A stretch of DNA of 64,000 nucleotides from Acidovorax delafieldii (GCF_007993815.1 NZ_VJWE01000011.1:806001-870000); one strand, 5' to 3'; numbered from the stretch's first letter, positions 35,144 through 44,962 are shown. Notes: generated by a model not told the origin, from the sequence alone. Numbers and translations are program-made.

Positions 35144-38100
35144 CTAAGGATGCGCAGGCCCCGCCCGCACACGGGCCAGCGCCTCGGGCACGTCACGCCA
35201 CGCCGGGCGTCCGGGGGCGTAGCGCTGGCGCATATAGCCCGCCAGCTCGGTGATCTGTGCGTCGCTGAGCGCGTAGCCGAAGCCGGGCATGAAGCCGATG
35301 TCCCGCGCGGCGGGCTCGTGGATGCCGTGCACGATGACCTGCAGCAGGTTGTCGGGCCGGTCGCTGTGCAGGTTGCTGTTGAGCGCCAGGGGCACGTTCA
35401 CGCCCAGCAGGCGCGGGCCGTCGCCGTCGTGGTGGCAGGCGGCGCAGGCGCCGTCGAACAGGCGCTGGGCCTGGCCGGGCTGCGGGGCCAGCGCGGCGGC
35501 CTGGGCCACGGCGGTTTGGGCGCGCTGCTGCGGGTCAGGCACAGGCTGGGTGGATGGCTGGGTAGCCGCGTCCGTAGCGGTGAACGAGGCCAGGTAGCCC
35601 GCCATGGCGCGGATGTCTTCGTCCGGCAAGTGGGCCAGCTCGCGCACCACGGGCGCCATGGGGCCGGAGGCGCTGCCGTGCTGCGGGCTGTGGCCGTGGC
35701 GCAGGTAGCCATACAACGCATCGGCCGTCCAGGGCACGGGCGCCTTCGACAGGCCGGTGAGCGCAGGTGCCTCCCAGCCATCCACCATGGCGCCCGAGAG
35801 GAACGCAGCCCCGCCCAACTCGGCCCCAAGCGCATTGCGCGGCGTATGGCAGGCGCCGCAGTGGCCCACGCCCTGCACCAGGTAGGCGCCCCGATTCCAT
35901 TCGGGCGGGCGGGTCGGGTCTGGCTTGAACGGGGTGGCGTCGTGGAACAGCGTGTTCCAGCCCGCCATGAGCGGGCGCACGCTGAACGGGAAGGTCAACT
36001 CGGTCTTCGGCACCTCGGCCCGCACGGCGGGCTGGGCCATGAGGTAGGCGTACAGCGCGGTCAGGTCGTCGTCGCTCATCTTGGCGAACGATGTGTAGGG
36101 GAACGCGGGGTACAGGTGCTTGCCGTCACGCGAGATGCCTTCGCGCATGGCGCGCTGGAAGGCGCTGAAGGACCACTGGCCGATGCCGGTCTCGGCGTCG
36201 GGCGTGAGGTTGGTGGTGTAGACCTTGCCGAATGGCGTGTCCATGGCGCGGCCGCCCGTGTTGGGCGTGCCGCCCGGTGCTGTGTGGCACACCACGCAGT
36301 CGCCCGCAGCGGCCAGCAGGCGGCCCCGCTCGATGGTGGCGGCGTTGTAGACCGAGGCACCCGCCGTCTGCACCACGGGCGCGATGGAGGGGCGCCAGCC
36401 CAGCAGTGCGGCGCCCATGGCGATGCCACCGGCGACCAGAGCCAAGGCGCGTGCCCAGGGGCTGCGTGTGCGGGGCCACGTGGCGCTGGCAGGTACGGCG
36501 GGTGCAGGAAGTTCCAGCGTGGGCAGCACCTCGGCTTGCTCGGGAGATGGGGTGCTGCCCGCAGCCGCTTGACCTGTGCCGCCGGGCAAGCGGTTGAGCC
36601 CTGCGCGCACCACCTCGGGCGTGAACGGCGGCGCGCGAAAGCGCACACCCGTCGCATCAAAGATCGCGTTGGCAATCGCCGCAGTGCCCGGCACGGACGA
36701 CGACTCGCCGGAGCCCAGCGGCGCCTCGTCCTGCCGGGGCATGTGCATGACCTCGATGACCGGCACCTCGCGGAAGCTCAGGATGGGGTAACTGCCCCAT
36801 TCGCTGTTGTCCACGGCCTGCTTGACGGGCTCGAACGTCACCTGCTCCTTGAGCGCGCGGCTGGTGGTCTGCAGCACGTTGCCGTGCACCTGCTGCTCCA
36901 CACCGGCGGGGTTGACCATCAGGCCCGCGTCGTGCCCCACGACCACGCGGCGCACGTGCACCTCGCCGGTCCTTTTGTTGACCTCCACATCGGCCACCCA
37001 GGCAGCCCAGGCGGCGCCAAAGCCGGGCCATTTGCTGTGGATATAGCGGGCGTAGGCAAAGCCCTGGCCTTGGACCCACTCACCTTTGTTGTCACCCTCC
37101 AAGGGGCGCTGCTGCGGGCCGGTGCGGCGAATCCAGCCCGCCTTTTCGGCCGTGGCCTGCACCAGCTCGGCGGCGCGCGGGTCGTTCAGCAACTGCAGGC
37201 GGAAAGCGACCGGGTCCACACCCGCCGCCGTCGCCAGTTCGTCCACATAGGATTCGTGCGCGAAGGAATTGGGCAGGGCCGACACGCCGCGCAGCCACGA
37301 TGCGCGCACGATGGGCGGCATGTCGTTGACGGCCACGCGCAGGTTGTCGTACTGGTAGGGCGGGCGCGCCGTGCGGTCGCCCATCTCGTAGGCCTGGGCC
37401 ACGGGCTCGATGGTGCGGGTGAGCAGCAGGGCCAGCGTGGGCGCACCGTTGGAGGGGTAGGAAGTTTCGAAGTCGTACGCCGCCACGGTGCCATCGGCCT
37501 TGAGACCGCCGCGCACCTGCATGAGCTGCGCCGTGCCCTTGGGCTCCCACAAATGTTCCTGCTCGCGCGTGAGCTGCACGCGCACCGGGGCGCCCACGGC
37601 GCGTGAGAGCAGTGCGGCATCGGCGGCCACGTCGTCTGCACCGTTGCGGCCATAGCAACCGGCTGCCTCCATGCGGATGAGGTCGATGTCCACATCGGCC
37701 AGGCCCATCAGGCGGGCCAGGTCGGCACGCAGCACATGGGGGTTCTGCGTGCCTGCCCACACCGCCATGCGTGGGCGGCCCGTGCTGTCATCGCTGCGCC
37801 ATTCGGCCACCGCGCACGATGGGCCGATGGAGCCATGCATCTGGTAGGGCCACACATAGGTGCGCGGCATGGGCTGGCCGTCGGCAGACAGCGCGGCCAG
37901 GGCGCCATCCACATCGCCCTCGTCCACCAGGCGGCGCTGGGTGGCGGGGTTGGCGCGGATGGCTTGTTCCAGCGCCTCGGCGCTGTCCTGGCGCGGGAAG
38001 CCGGGCCAGTCCTTCCAGCGCACTTTCAGATCGCGCAGCGCCTGCTCGGCCTGTTCCTCGCGCTCGGCGACGATGCCTACAAAGTCACGGATCACCACCA

Positions 38101-38911
38101 CGGCGCGGATGCCGGGAATATGCGCGATGGACTGCTGGTCCACCGATTCGAGCGTGTTGCCGATGAAGTCGCCATGGTCCGCCCCCGCATACGGCGGGCG
38201 CACCACGCGGCCGTGCAGCATGCCGGGCACGCGCATGTCGTGCACAAACACCAGCTCGCCACTGACCTTGGCGGGGATGTCCACGCGCGGCACGGACTGG
38301 CCGACCACGGTGTAGTCGGCGGCGGCCTTGGTGGTCGTGGCATCCACCAGCTCCAGCGTGGTGTGCGCGCCCGCCAGCAGCGCGCCGTAGGCCAGCTGGC
38401 GCGCCGGGTCTGCAGTGACCTGCACCACACCCGCGCGCACCTGCAGGGCTTCCACCGGCACGCCCAGCCGCTCTGCGGCCTGCGCCACCAGCCAGTGGCG
38501 CGCCTGCGCGGCAGCCGTGCGCAGGGGCTTGGCGTGGATCTGGATGGATGCACTCGCGATGGTGGCGCCCTGGTTGGGCGCGCGTGTGGTGTCGCCCAGC
38601 ACCATGTTCACCTGGGCCAGCGGCACGTCGAGTTCTTCGGCCACGATCTGCGCGAGTGCGGTGCGGATGCCGGTGCCCAGGTCCACATGGCCGTTGAGTC
38701 CGGTCACGCTGCCGTCGTCCCACACGGCGATCAGTATCTCCACGCCCTCGGCCGGGTTGCCCGCCACCAGGGCGGGCTGGCCCTTGACGGGCGGTGGCGC
38801 GGGCGGTGGGTTGCGCACCACCAGCAGCACGCCCTGGGCGGCATGGAAGTCGGCGCGGGTGAGCGGGCTGTGGGCGCGCAGTGGCGCGGCGTTGTCAGGT
38901 GTGGCGCTCAT
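35144..38911 (-). CDS. Molybdenum hydroxylase large subunit fused to three cytochrome c domains (nicotinate dehydrogenase-like)
   Basis: 1255 aa. Residues about 1-780 are an aldehyde oxidase/xanthine dehydrogenase-type molybdopterin subunit (VDLGTGIRTALAQIVAEEL, G-A-T-I-A-S-A-S-I-Q, GELVFVHDMRVPGMLHGRV, GSGESSSVPGTAAIANA). A predicted membrane helix follows at about 816-838 (ARALALVAGGIAMGAALLGW), then three haem c sites: CVVCH near 872, CGACH near 1016 and CAACH near 1155. NicB/IorB-type enzymes hydroxylate N-heterocycles and pass electrons through cytochromes to oxygen. With the adjacent 2Fe-2S subunit and 6-hydroxynicotinate reductase genes, nicotinate to 6-hydroxynicotinate is the likely reaction. 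ATG overlaps the upstream stop by 4 bp. Confidence 0.88.
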   Translation of the reverse strand: MSATPDNAAPLRAHSPLTRADFHAAQGVLLVVRNPPPAPPPVKGQPALVAGNPAEGVEILIAVWDDGSVTGLNGHVDLGTGIRTALAQIVAEELDVPLAQVNMVLGDTTRAPNQGATIASASIQIHAKPLRTAAAQARHWLVAQAAERLGVPVEALQVRAGVVQVTADPARQLAYGALLAGAHTTLELVDATTTKAAADYTVVGQSVPRVDIPAKVSGELVFVHDMRVPGMLHGRVVRPPYAGADHGDFIGNTLESVDQQSIAHIPGIRAVVVIRDFVGIVAEREEQAEQALRDLKVRWKDWPGFPRQDSAEALEQAIRANPATQRRLVDEGDVDGALAALSADGQPMPRTYVWPYQMHGSIGPSCAVAEWRSDDSTGRPRMAVWAGTQNPHVLRADLARLMGLADVDIDLIRMEAAGCYGRNGADDVAADAALLSRAVGAPVRVQLTREQEHLWEPKGTAQLMQVRGGLKADGTVAAYDFETSYPSNGAPTLALLLTRTIEPVAQAYEMGDRTARPPYQYDNLRVAVNDMPPIVRASWLRGVSALPNSFAHESYVDELATAAGVDPVAFRLQLLNDPRAAELVQATAEKAGWIRRTGPQQRPLEGDNKGEWVQGQGFAYARYIHSKWPGFGAAWAAWVADVEVNKRTGEVHVRRVVVGHDAGLMVNPAGVEQQVHGNVLQTTSRALKEQVTFEPVKQAVDNSEWGSYPILSFREVPVIEVMHMPRQDEAPLGSGESSSVPGTAAIANAIFDATGVRFRAPPFTPEVVRAGLNRLPGGTGQAAAGSTPSPEQAEVLPTLELPAPAVPASATWPRTRSPWARALALVAGGIAMGAALLGWRPSIAPVVQTAGASVYNAATIERGRLLAAAGDCVVCHTAPGGTPNTGGRAMDTPFGKVYTTNLTPDAETGIGQWSFSAFQRAMREGISRDGKHLYPAFPYTSFAKMSDDDLTALYAYLMAQPAVRAEVPKTELTFPFSVRPLMAGWNTLFHDATPFKPDPTRPPEWNRGAYLVQGVGHCGACHTPRNALGAELGGAAFLSGAMVDGWEAPALTGLSKAPVPWTADALYGYLRHGHSPQHGSASGPMAPVVRELAHLPDEDIRAMAGYLASFTATDAATQPSTQPVPDPQQRAQTAVAQAAALAPQPGQAQRLFDGACAACHHDGDGPRLLGVNVPLALNSNLHSDRPDNLLQVIVHGIHEPAARDIGFMPGFGYALSDAQITELAGYMRQRYAPGRPAWRDVPEALARVRAGPAHP

Positions 38912-39414
38912 GCCTGGGCCTCGCGCATCAGCACCGCCGCGCGCAGCACGGCGCGGATGATTTCGACATGCGTGCCGCAGCGGCACAGGTTGCCCGACAG
39001 CTCGCGGCGCACGGCGGCTTCATCGGGGTCAGGATTGCGCTCCAGCAAGGCCACGGCCATCATCACCATGCCGTTGAGGCAGTAGCCGCACTGCGCGGCC
39101 TGCTCATCCACAAAGGCCTGCTGCACCGGGTGAAGTCCTTCGGTGCGGCTGCAGCGCCCGGGCAGCCCTTCCAGCGTGGTCACCTCGCGGCCTGCCACGC
39201 CCTGCGCCGGGATCACGCAGGCCCGCGCGGCAATACCATCCACCAGCACCGTACATGCACCACACTGCCCCAGGCCACAGCCGTACTTGGGGCCGTTGAG
39301 CGACAGGTCGTTGCGCAGCACGTGCAGCAGCGTGGCGCTGGCCAAGGTGCTCTGCGGCAGGGCAAACGGCTGGCCATTGACGACGACCGGGGAGAGTGAA
39401 GCGGGCGCGTGCAT
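38908..39414 (-). CDS. 2Fe-2S subunit of nicotinate dehydrogenase-like molybdenum hydroxylase
   Basis: 168 aa. Plant-type ferredoxin motif YGCGLGQCGACTVLVDG with a later C (A-R-A-C), and the second 2Fe-2S motif QCGYCLNGM ... GNLCRCGTH. This small subunit moves electrons from the molybdenum site to the cytochromes of the partner encoded immediately downstream, with which it overlaps by 4 bp. Its sequence fits the NicA/IorA group. Transcribed as part of the long minus-strand unit. Confidence 0.93.
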   Translation of the reverse strand: MHAPASLSPVVVNGQPFALPQSTLASATLLHVLRNDLSLNGPKYGCGLGQCGACTVLVDGIAARACVIPAQGVAGREVTTLEGLPGRCSRTEGLHPVQQAFVDEQAAQCGYCLNGMVMMAVALLERNPDPDEAAVRRELSGNLCRCGTHVEIIRAVLRAAVLMREAQA

Positions 39415-39435
39415 GTCTCGGTGGGTTGTTCTCAG

Positions 39436-40608
39436 TCAACGTCGCAGCGAGCCGCTGCGCGTGTACATCTCCAGGTCCACAAAGTTGGAGCCATTGTGGT
39501 TGCCCGGGCCGTACACCAGCGGAAAGTCGCCGATCTTGGTGGTGCCCATGTCTTCCATGGCCTTGATGAAGCCTTCACGCGTGAGCGCTTTGCCTGCGCG
39601 CTTGAGGCCCTCCACAAACACACGCGCGGCGATATAGCCCTCCAGCATGGTGTAGCTGTCGATCTTTTCGCCCGCGTCCGCGCGGTCCTTGCGGTAGTCG
39701 GCCACGATGGCCAGGCGGCTGGCCTGCGGCGACGGCACGATGCTGGCCGTGACCAGCCCTTCGATGCCGCCGTTCAGGCGCTGGGCAGACCCCGGTGCGT
39801 CAGTGATACCCACCGAGATGGTGTACAGCGGCGACGCCGCGCCCGCCGCCCGGTAGTCACGCAGGAACACCTCCACCATCTTGCCCGCCATGATCATCAC
39901 CACCGCGCCCGGCTGGGCCTTGGTGAGCTGCGCCACCTGGGGCTTGGCGTCGGTGGCGGCGATCTCCATGGGCACGGAATCGACCACCTTGACCTTCAGG
40001 CCCTGGGCGATCTGCAGGCAGGTGTCGAGGTTGGATTTGCCAAACGCGCTGTTCTGGTAAATGACGGCGATGTTGTTGATGCCCAGCGTGGCGAGGTGGC
40101 CCACGATCTTGCGCAGCTCGGTCTCGTAGCTGGCGCGCACGTGGAACAGGTAGCGGTTGTGTGTGGTGCGAAACGAGGTGGTGCCCACCAGCGGCGCGAA
40201 CATGGGCACGCCCGCCTTCTCTGCCAGGGGCATGGCGGCGATAAGGTTGCCGGTGGCCACATAGCCGATCAGGGCGAAGACCTTGTCTTCGTCAATGAGC
40301 TTGGCCGTGTTCTCGGCGGTCTTCTTGGGCTCGTACGCGTCATCGTGCGACACCAGCTCCAGCGTGCGCCCCTGCACGCCGCCGGTCTTGTTCACCTTGT
40401 CGAACGCCAGCGCAATGCCCGCCTTGTAGTCCACCCCGAAATCCTTGGCCGGACCGGTGAACACGGCCGACTGCCCCACCTTGATGCGGGTGTCGGTCAC
40501 CCCGGTCTCGGCAGCAGCCGGGCCCGCGGCCCCCAGAGCAGCGGCGGCCAGGGCCGTCAGCACCACACGGCGGTCGATGCTGCCCTCCTCCATCCCACGA
40601 CATTTCAT
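39436..40608 (-). CDS. Branched-chain-type ABC transporter substrate-binding protein (distal copy)
   Basis: 390 aa. A signal sequence (DRRVVLTALAAAALGAAG, Tat-like double Arg, cleavage near AAA-E) precedes a periplasmic-binding-protein type 1 fold: IKVGQSAVFTGPAKDFG, GVQGRTLELVSHDDAYEP, FAPLVGTTSFRTTHNRYLF and AVIYQNSAFGKSN. AAGGAG lies before the start. It is separated from the permease genes by the nicotinamidase, and a second, different binding protein lies upstream, so the transporter may serve two ligands. A nicotinate-related ligand is inferred from context. Confidence 0.9.
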   Translation of the reverse strand: MKCRGMEEGSIDRRVVLTALAAAALGAAGPAAAETGVTDTRIKVGQSAVFTGPAKDFGVDYKAGIALAFDKVNKTGGVQGRTLELVSHDDAYEPKKTAENTAKLIDEDKVFALIGYVATGNLIAAMPLAEKAGVPMFAPLVGTTSFRTTHNRYLFHVRASYETELRKIVGHLATLGINNIAVIYQNSAFGKSNLDTCLQIAQGLKVKVVDSVPMEIAATDAKPQVAQLTKAQPGAVVMIMAGKMVEVFLRDYRAAGAASPLYTISVGITDAPGSAQRLNGGIEGLVTASIVPSPQASRLAIVADYRKDRADAGEKIDSYTMLEGYIAARVFVEGLKRAGKALTREGFIKAMEDMGTTKIGDFPLVYGPGNHNGSNFVDLEMYTRSGSLRR

Positions 40609-40728
40609 GAAACGCTCCTTACATCAAAGGCGCAAGTTTCCCTGCAAGCGGAGCGGCTGCGCAACCATTTCTGCGGGGTGTTGTGAATCCGTCAAACCCC
40701 GGCGCCGAAGCACCGGGGCGGTGCGCCG

Positions 40729-41454
40729 TCAGGCGACATCGATGTCGCTGGACTGGATGCGTTTGACACCCTTGGCCTTCATGTTTTTCCAGGCCGCGTC
40801 GAGCGATCCGTTGAGGTCGATGGCGCGGGTCGCATCTTCGACCACATAGGTTTCGAAGCCCAGGCGTTTGGCGTCGAGCGCCGTCCACGCCACGCAGAAG
40901 TCGGTGGCCAGGCCCGTGACAAACACGGTCTTGATGCCACGCTGCTTGAGGTAGCCCGCCAGGCCGGTAGAGGTCTTGCGGTCGGCCTCTTCAAAGGCCG
41001 AGTAGCTGTCCACATGCTGGTGAAAGCCCTTGCGCAGGATCACCTGGGCCTTGGGCACCTGGAGGTCCTTGTGCAGGGCGGCATCGTCGGTGCCCTGCAC
41101 GCAATGGTCGGGCCACAGCACCTGCTGGCCGTAACTCAGCTTGGTGGTTTCAAACGGCTTCTTGCCCGCGTGAGCACTGGCAAAAGAGGCGTGGCCCTGG
41201 GTGTGCCAGTCCTGCGTGACCACCACGTTTTCAAACGCTGTGGCAATGCGGTTGATGACGGGCACCACCTCATCCCCCTTGGCCACGGGCAGCGTGCCGC
41301 CGGGGACAAAACAGTTCTGCACATCGACCACGATGAGCGCCGCTCGCTCACCGGGTTTGATCTTGCCTGCCGCCCAGCTGGCGGGGAAGCTGGCCCCGGC
41401 CACGGTAAGCGCGGCCGATTGAAGAAGAAAGCGACGACGTTGCGCAGTTTGCAT
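40729..41454 (-). CDS. Exported nicotinamidase (PncA-like, isochorismatase fold)
   Basis: 241 aa. Catalytic Asp in IVVDVQNCFVPGG, metal-binding D-W-H-T-Q-G-H, Lys in LRKGFHQHVDSYSAF and nucleophile Cys in GLATDFCVAWTAL: the nicotinamidase set. Unusually it starts with a Tat-type signal (RRRFLLQSAALTVAGASF, cleavage near SWA), so it should act in the periplasm, turning nicotinamide into nicotinate before uptake. Start 41454 has GGAG eight bases upstream. It lies within the nicotinate unit between transporter genes. Confidence 0.9.
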   Translation of the reverse strand: MQTAQRRRFLLQSAALTVAGASFPASWAAGKIKPGERAALIVVDVQNCFVPGGTLPVAKGDEVVPVINRIATAFENVVVTQDWHTQGHASFASAHAGKKPFETTKLSYGQQVLWPDHCVQGTDDAALHKDLQVPKAQVILRKGFHQHVDSYSAFEEADRKTSTGLAGYLKQRGIKTVFVTGLATDFCVAWTALDAKRLGFETYVVEDATRAIDLNGSLDAAWKNMKAKGVKRIQSSDIDVA

Positions 41455-41529
41455 GGTGAACACTCCGGTTGGGAACGCACTGACACATCGGCCATGGCCC
41501 GGTAAGGCCAGGGCCGGGGAACTTCTGCT

Positions 41530-42279
41530 TCACACGCTGAGGTAGGCGCGGCGCACCTCTTCGTTGGCGGCCAGCTCTTCCATGCTGGCCTGGTAACGGA
41601 TCTGGCCCTTTTCGAGCACGTAGGCGCGATCGGAGACCAACTCGGCAAAGTGCATGTTCTGCTCGGACAGCAGGATGCTCACGCCCTGCTCTTTCAGTTC
41701 CAGGATCATGTGCGCCATCTGCTCCACGATGACGGGCGCCACACCTTCAGAGGGCTCGTCCAGAAGCACCAGATAGGGGTTGCCCATGAGCGTGCGGGCC
41801 ACGGTCAGCATTTGCTGTTCGCCACCGCTCATGCGACCGCCCGGGCGCTGGGGCATCTCGCCCAGGTTGGGAAAGAGCTTGAACAGGCGCTCGGGCGTCC
41901 ACACCGGGGCGGCTGTGCCATCGGGCCAGGTGCGGGCGGGTTGGCGGCCCACTTCCAGGTTCTCCATCACCGTGAGGTCGGTGAACACGCGGCGGTCTTC
42001 GGGCACAAAGCCCAGGCCCAGGCGGGCAGCGTCGTGCGGGTCGGTTTTGGACAGGTCCTTGCCCATGAACTGGATACTGCCCTTGCGCTTGGCCAGCATG
42101 CCCATCAGCGTCTTGAGCGTGGTGGATTTGCCTGCGCCGTTGCGGCCCATCAGCGCAACCACTTCGCCCCGGCGCACGTCCAGGTCCACGTCGTACAGGA
42201 TTTGCGCGGCACCGTACCAGGCCTGCAGGCCCTTGGCCTGGAGCAGCAGTTCTTTGGGGTTGTGGGTCGTCATGGTCAT
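41530..42279 (-). CDS. ABC transporter ATPase, LivF-type
   Basis: 249 aa. Walker A GRNGAGKST, Q-loop, signature M-S-G-G-E-Q-Q-M, Walker B YLVLLDEPSEGVAP and the H-loop region SEQNMHF. LivF-type ATPases power branched-chain-amino-acid family importers. ATG overlaps the livG stop by 4 bp, indicating translational coupling. It is part of the transporter in the nicotinate unit. Confidence 0.92.
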   Translation of the reverse strand: MTMTTHNPKELLLQAKGLQAWYGAAQILYDVDLDVRRGEVVALMGRNGAGKSTTLKTLMGMLAKRKGSIQFMGKDLSKTDPHDAARLGLGFVPEDRRVFTDLTVMENLEVGRQPARTWPDGTAAPVWTPERLFKLFPNLGEMPQRPGGRMSGGEQQMLTVARTLMGNPYLVLLDEPSEGVAPVIVEQMAHMILELKEQGVSILLSEQNMHFAELVSDRAYVLEKGQIRYQASMEELAANEEVRRAYLSV

Positions 42280-43058
42280 GCCGCCTCCGCATTGGCTGCG
42301 GCTTTCTTCTCAAACGTCTTGCCGGTGCCGAAGTAGACCTCCTGCACCTTGGGGTGGTCGCGCAGCTCCAGCGGCTTGCCCTCGGCAATCAGCCGCCCGC
42401 GCGCCAGCACGATCATGCGGTCCGCATAGGCAAACACCACGTCCATGCTGTGCTCGGTGAAGAGCACGGCCATATTGCGGTCGATCACCAGCTGTTTGGT
42501 CAGCGCCATAAGTTCGTTGCGCTCCTTGGGCGCCATGCCGGCGGTGGGCTCGTCCATGAGCAGCAGCTTGGGAGCGTTGGCCATGGCAATCGCCAGCTCC
42601 ACACGCTTCACATCGCCATAGGCCAGCACGCTGCAGGGCCGATCGGCCTGCGACTTCATGCCCACCTGGTCGAGCAACGCCAAGGCTTCTTCGCGTTTGT
42701 GATCGGCAGCCCTGCGCCACATGGAGAACAGCAGGCCGTCGTTGGAGATCAGTGCCATCTGCACGTTCTCCACCACCGTCAGCGATGCAAAGGTTTCGGC
42801 GATCTGAAAGGTGCGGCCCACCCCCATGCGCCAGATGTCGCGGGGCTTGCGGCCCACCAGCTCCTGGCCGTTGAGTTGGATGGAGCCCGCATCGGCAGGC
42901 AGCTGGCCGTTGACCATGTTGAAGGTGGTGGACTTGCCCGCGCCGTTGGGGCCAATCAGCGCCAGCAGCTCGCCAGCCGCCAGTTCGAAGTGGATGCCAT
43001 CCACCGCCTTGACGCCGCCAAACGATTTGCCCAGACCGGTGACTTTGAGGAGGCTCAT
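42276..43058 (-). CDS. ABC transporter ATPase, LivG-type
   Basis: 260 aa. Walker A GPNGAGKST, GVGRTFQI, signature in the LivG form L-A-Y-G-D-V-K-R-V-E, Walker B LLLMDEPTAGMAP and H-loop FTEHSMD. It pairs with the LivF-type ATPase; its start overlaps the permease stop by 4 bp. Substrate inferred to be nicotinate or a related compound from the neighbouring genes. Confidence 0.92.
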   Translation of the reverse strand: MSLLKVTGLGKSFGGVKAVDGIHFELAAGELLALIGPNGAGKSTTFNMVNGQLPADAGSIQLNGQELVGRKPRDIWRMGVGRTFQIAETFASLTVVENVQMALISNDGLLFSMWRRAADHKREEALALLDQVGMKSQADRPCSVLAYGDVKRVELAIAMANAPKLLLMDEPTAGMAPKERNELMALTKQLVIDRNMAVLFTEHSMDVVFAYADRMIVLARGRLIAEGKPLELRDHPKVQEVYFGTGKTFEKKAAANAEAA

Positions 43059-44962
43059 GCTGCGCCCTCCTTGGTGTTCTTGGCGTCGCGCATGTTGTCA
43101 AAAATCTGTTTGATGGTGCCAGCGATGCCCTGCGGAAACAGCAGCACCAGGATGAGGATGATGGCGCCCAGCATGGCGCGCCAGTAGTCGGTGTTGCGCG
43201 CCACGGTGTCGTGCAGCCAGGTGAAGGTGACCGCACCCACCACGGGGCCCGCCAGCGTCTGGATGCCGCCGAGCAGCACCATCACCAACCCGTCCACCGA
43301 TTTGCCCACGGCCAGCGACTCCGGCGAAATGCTGCCCTTGGAGAACGCATACAGCGCCCCCGCCAGCCCTGCAGCCGTGCCCGCCACCACAAACGCCGCC
43401 CACTGCATGCGCTTGACGTCGATGCCGATGGCGTCGGCGCGCAGCACAGAGTCGCGCCCCGCGCGCAGCGCATAGCCAAACGGCGAGAACAGCACGCGGC
43501 GCAGCCACCACACCCCTGCCCCCACCAGTGCCAGCGTGAGCCAGTAATACATGCGCTTGTCTGCCAGCCACGCCGCAGGCCAGACACCGGTCAGGCCGTT
43601 GCTGCCACCCGTGAAACTGTCCCACTGGTACGTGATGGCCCAGGTGATCTGGGCGAAGGCCAGCGTCAGCATGGCCAGGTACACACCCGACAGCCGCACT
43701 GCGAACCACCCGTAGACAAACGCCCCGGCCGCCGCCACCAGCGGCGCCACCACCAGTGCGACCTCCATCGGTAGCCCGAGCGAGCGCACCAGCAGGGCCG
43801 CGCCATAGGCGCCCAGCCCGAAGTAGGCGGCATGGCCGAAGGAGTGCATGCCCGCAGGCCCCATGATGAAGTGAAGGCTGGCCGCAAACAGCGCTGCGAT
43901 CAGCAGGTCAATCAGCAACACCGTGGTGTACGGCGACTGCGCGGTCAGCAGCGGGGCTGCCGCCAGCAGCAGGCCCAGCACGGCGGCCGCCACCAGGTAG
44001 GCCCTGCCAGGCCGACGCAGCGGCTCCTCCTGCATGCCCACGTAGCGGCTGGGCGCCTGCGGCCTGCCGAACAAGCCCCACGGGCGCCAGACCAGCACCA
44101 CCGCCATCACCAGAAAATCCACCACCAGGGTCAGCTTGGAAAACGACACACTCAGGCCAAACACATCGACCACACCCAGCCAGATGCAGATGGCCTTGAT
44201 CTCGGAGATCAGCAGAGCGGCGGCGTACGCGCCCGGAATGGAGCCCATGCCACCCACCACTACCACCACGAAGGCGGCACCGATGGTGTGCAGGTCCATC
44301 TCCAGCGTCGCGGGCTCACGCGGCAGTTGCAGTGCGCCACCCAGCCCGGCCAGCATCGCGCCCAGCGCAAACACGGCCGTGAACAACCAGGCCTGGTTGA
44401 CGCCCAGGGCGCTCACCATCTCGCGGTCTTGTGTAGCGGCACGCACCAGCGTGCCAAACCGGGTGCGCGTGAGGAGCAGCCAGACCGCACCCAGCACCAG
44501 CGGACCGACCACGATGAGGAACAGGTCGTAGCTGGGAAACTGCCGCCCGAGCAGGCTCACGGAGCCTGAAAGGCCCGGCGCGCGCGGGCCCAGCAGTTCG
44601 TCAGGGCCCCAGAGCCACAGCACGGCGTCCTTGATGACCAGCACCAGTGCAAACGTGGCCAGCAGCTGGAACAGCTCGGGCGCCTTGTAGATGCGGCGCA
44701 GCAGCACCACCTCGATCAGCGCCCCCAGCACGCCGACGATCAGCGCGGCCAGCGGCAAGGCCACCCAGAAGCCCAGGGCACCGCTCAGGCGCTCGACCAG
44801 CGAGTACGCGACGTAGATGCCCACCATGAAGAACGAGCCATGGGCAAAGTTCACGATGCGGGTGACGCCAAAGATCAGCGACAGACCCGCCGCCACAAGG
44901 AACAGCGACGACGCGCTCGCCAGCCCGTTGATGAGCTGGACGATGAAACCCGAAAAACTCAT
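43055..44962 (-). CDS. Fused LivH-LivM permease
   Basis: 635 aa: an N-terminal LivH-like half (about 1-300; LINGLASASSLFLVAAGLSL, G-V-T-R-I-V-N-F-A-H-G) and a C-terminal LivM-like half (about 325-620; AGMHSFGHAAYFGLGAYG, G-S-N-G-L-T-G-V, S-P-F-G-Y-A-L-R-A). LivH and LivM are usually separate; fusions occur in some transporters. It forms the inner-membrane channel of the ABC importer with the adjacent ATPases. Confidence 0.92.
   Translation of the reverse strand: MSFSGFIVQLINGLASASSLFLVAAGLSLIFGVTRIVNFAHGSFFMVGIYVAYSLVERLSGALGFWVALPLAALIVGVLGALIEVVLLRRIYKAPELFQLLATFALVLVIKDAVLWLWGPDELLGPRAPGLSGSVSLLGRQFPSYDLFLIVVGPLVLGAVWLLLTRTRFGTLVRAATQDREMVSALGVNQAWLFTAVFALGAMLAGLGGALQLPREPATLEMDLHTIGAAFVVVVVGGMGSIPGAYAAALLISEIKAICIWLGVVDVFGLSVSFSKLTLVVDFLVMAVVLVWRPWGLFGRPQAPSRYVGMQEEPLRRPGRAYLVAAAVLGLLLAAAPLLTAQSPYTTVLLIDLLIAALFAASLHFIMGPAGMHSFGHAAYFGLGAYGAALLVRSLGLPMEVALVVAPLVAAAGAFVYGWFAVRLSGVYLAMLTLAFAQITWAITYQWDSFTGGSNGLTGVWPAAWLADKRMYYWLTLALVGAGVWWLRRVLFSPFGYALRAGRDSVLRADAIGIDVKRMQWAAFVVAGTAAGLAGALYAFSKGSISPESLAVGKSVDGLVMVLLGGIQTLAGPVVGAVTFTWLHDTVARNTDYWRAMLGAIILILVLLFPQGIAGTIKQIFDNMRDAKNTKEGAA

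Noticed and set aside
34631-37606. A 991-codon open frame on the plus strand
   Set aside because: Antisense to the lipoprotein and the molybdenum hydroxylase genes; rich in H, R, G and Q with no recognisable domain.
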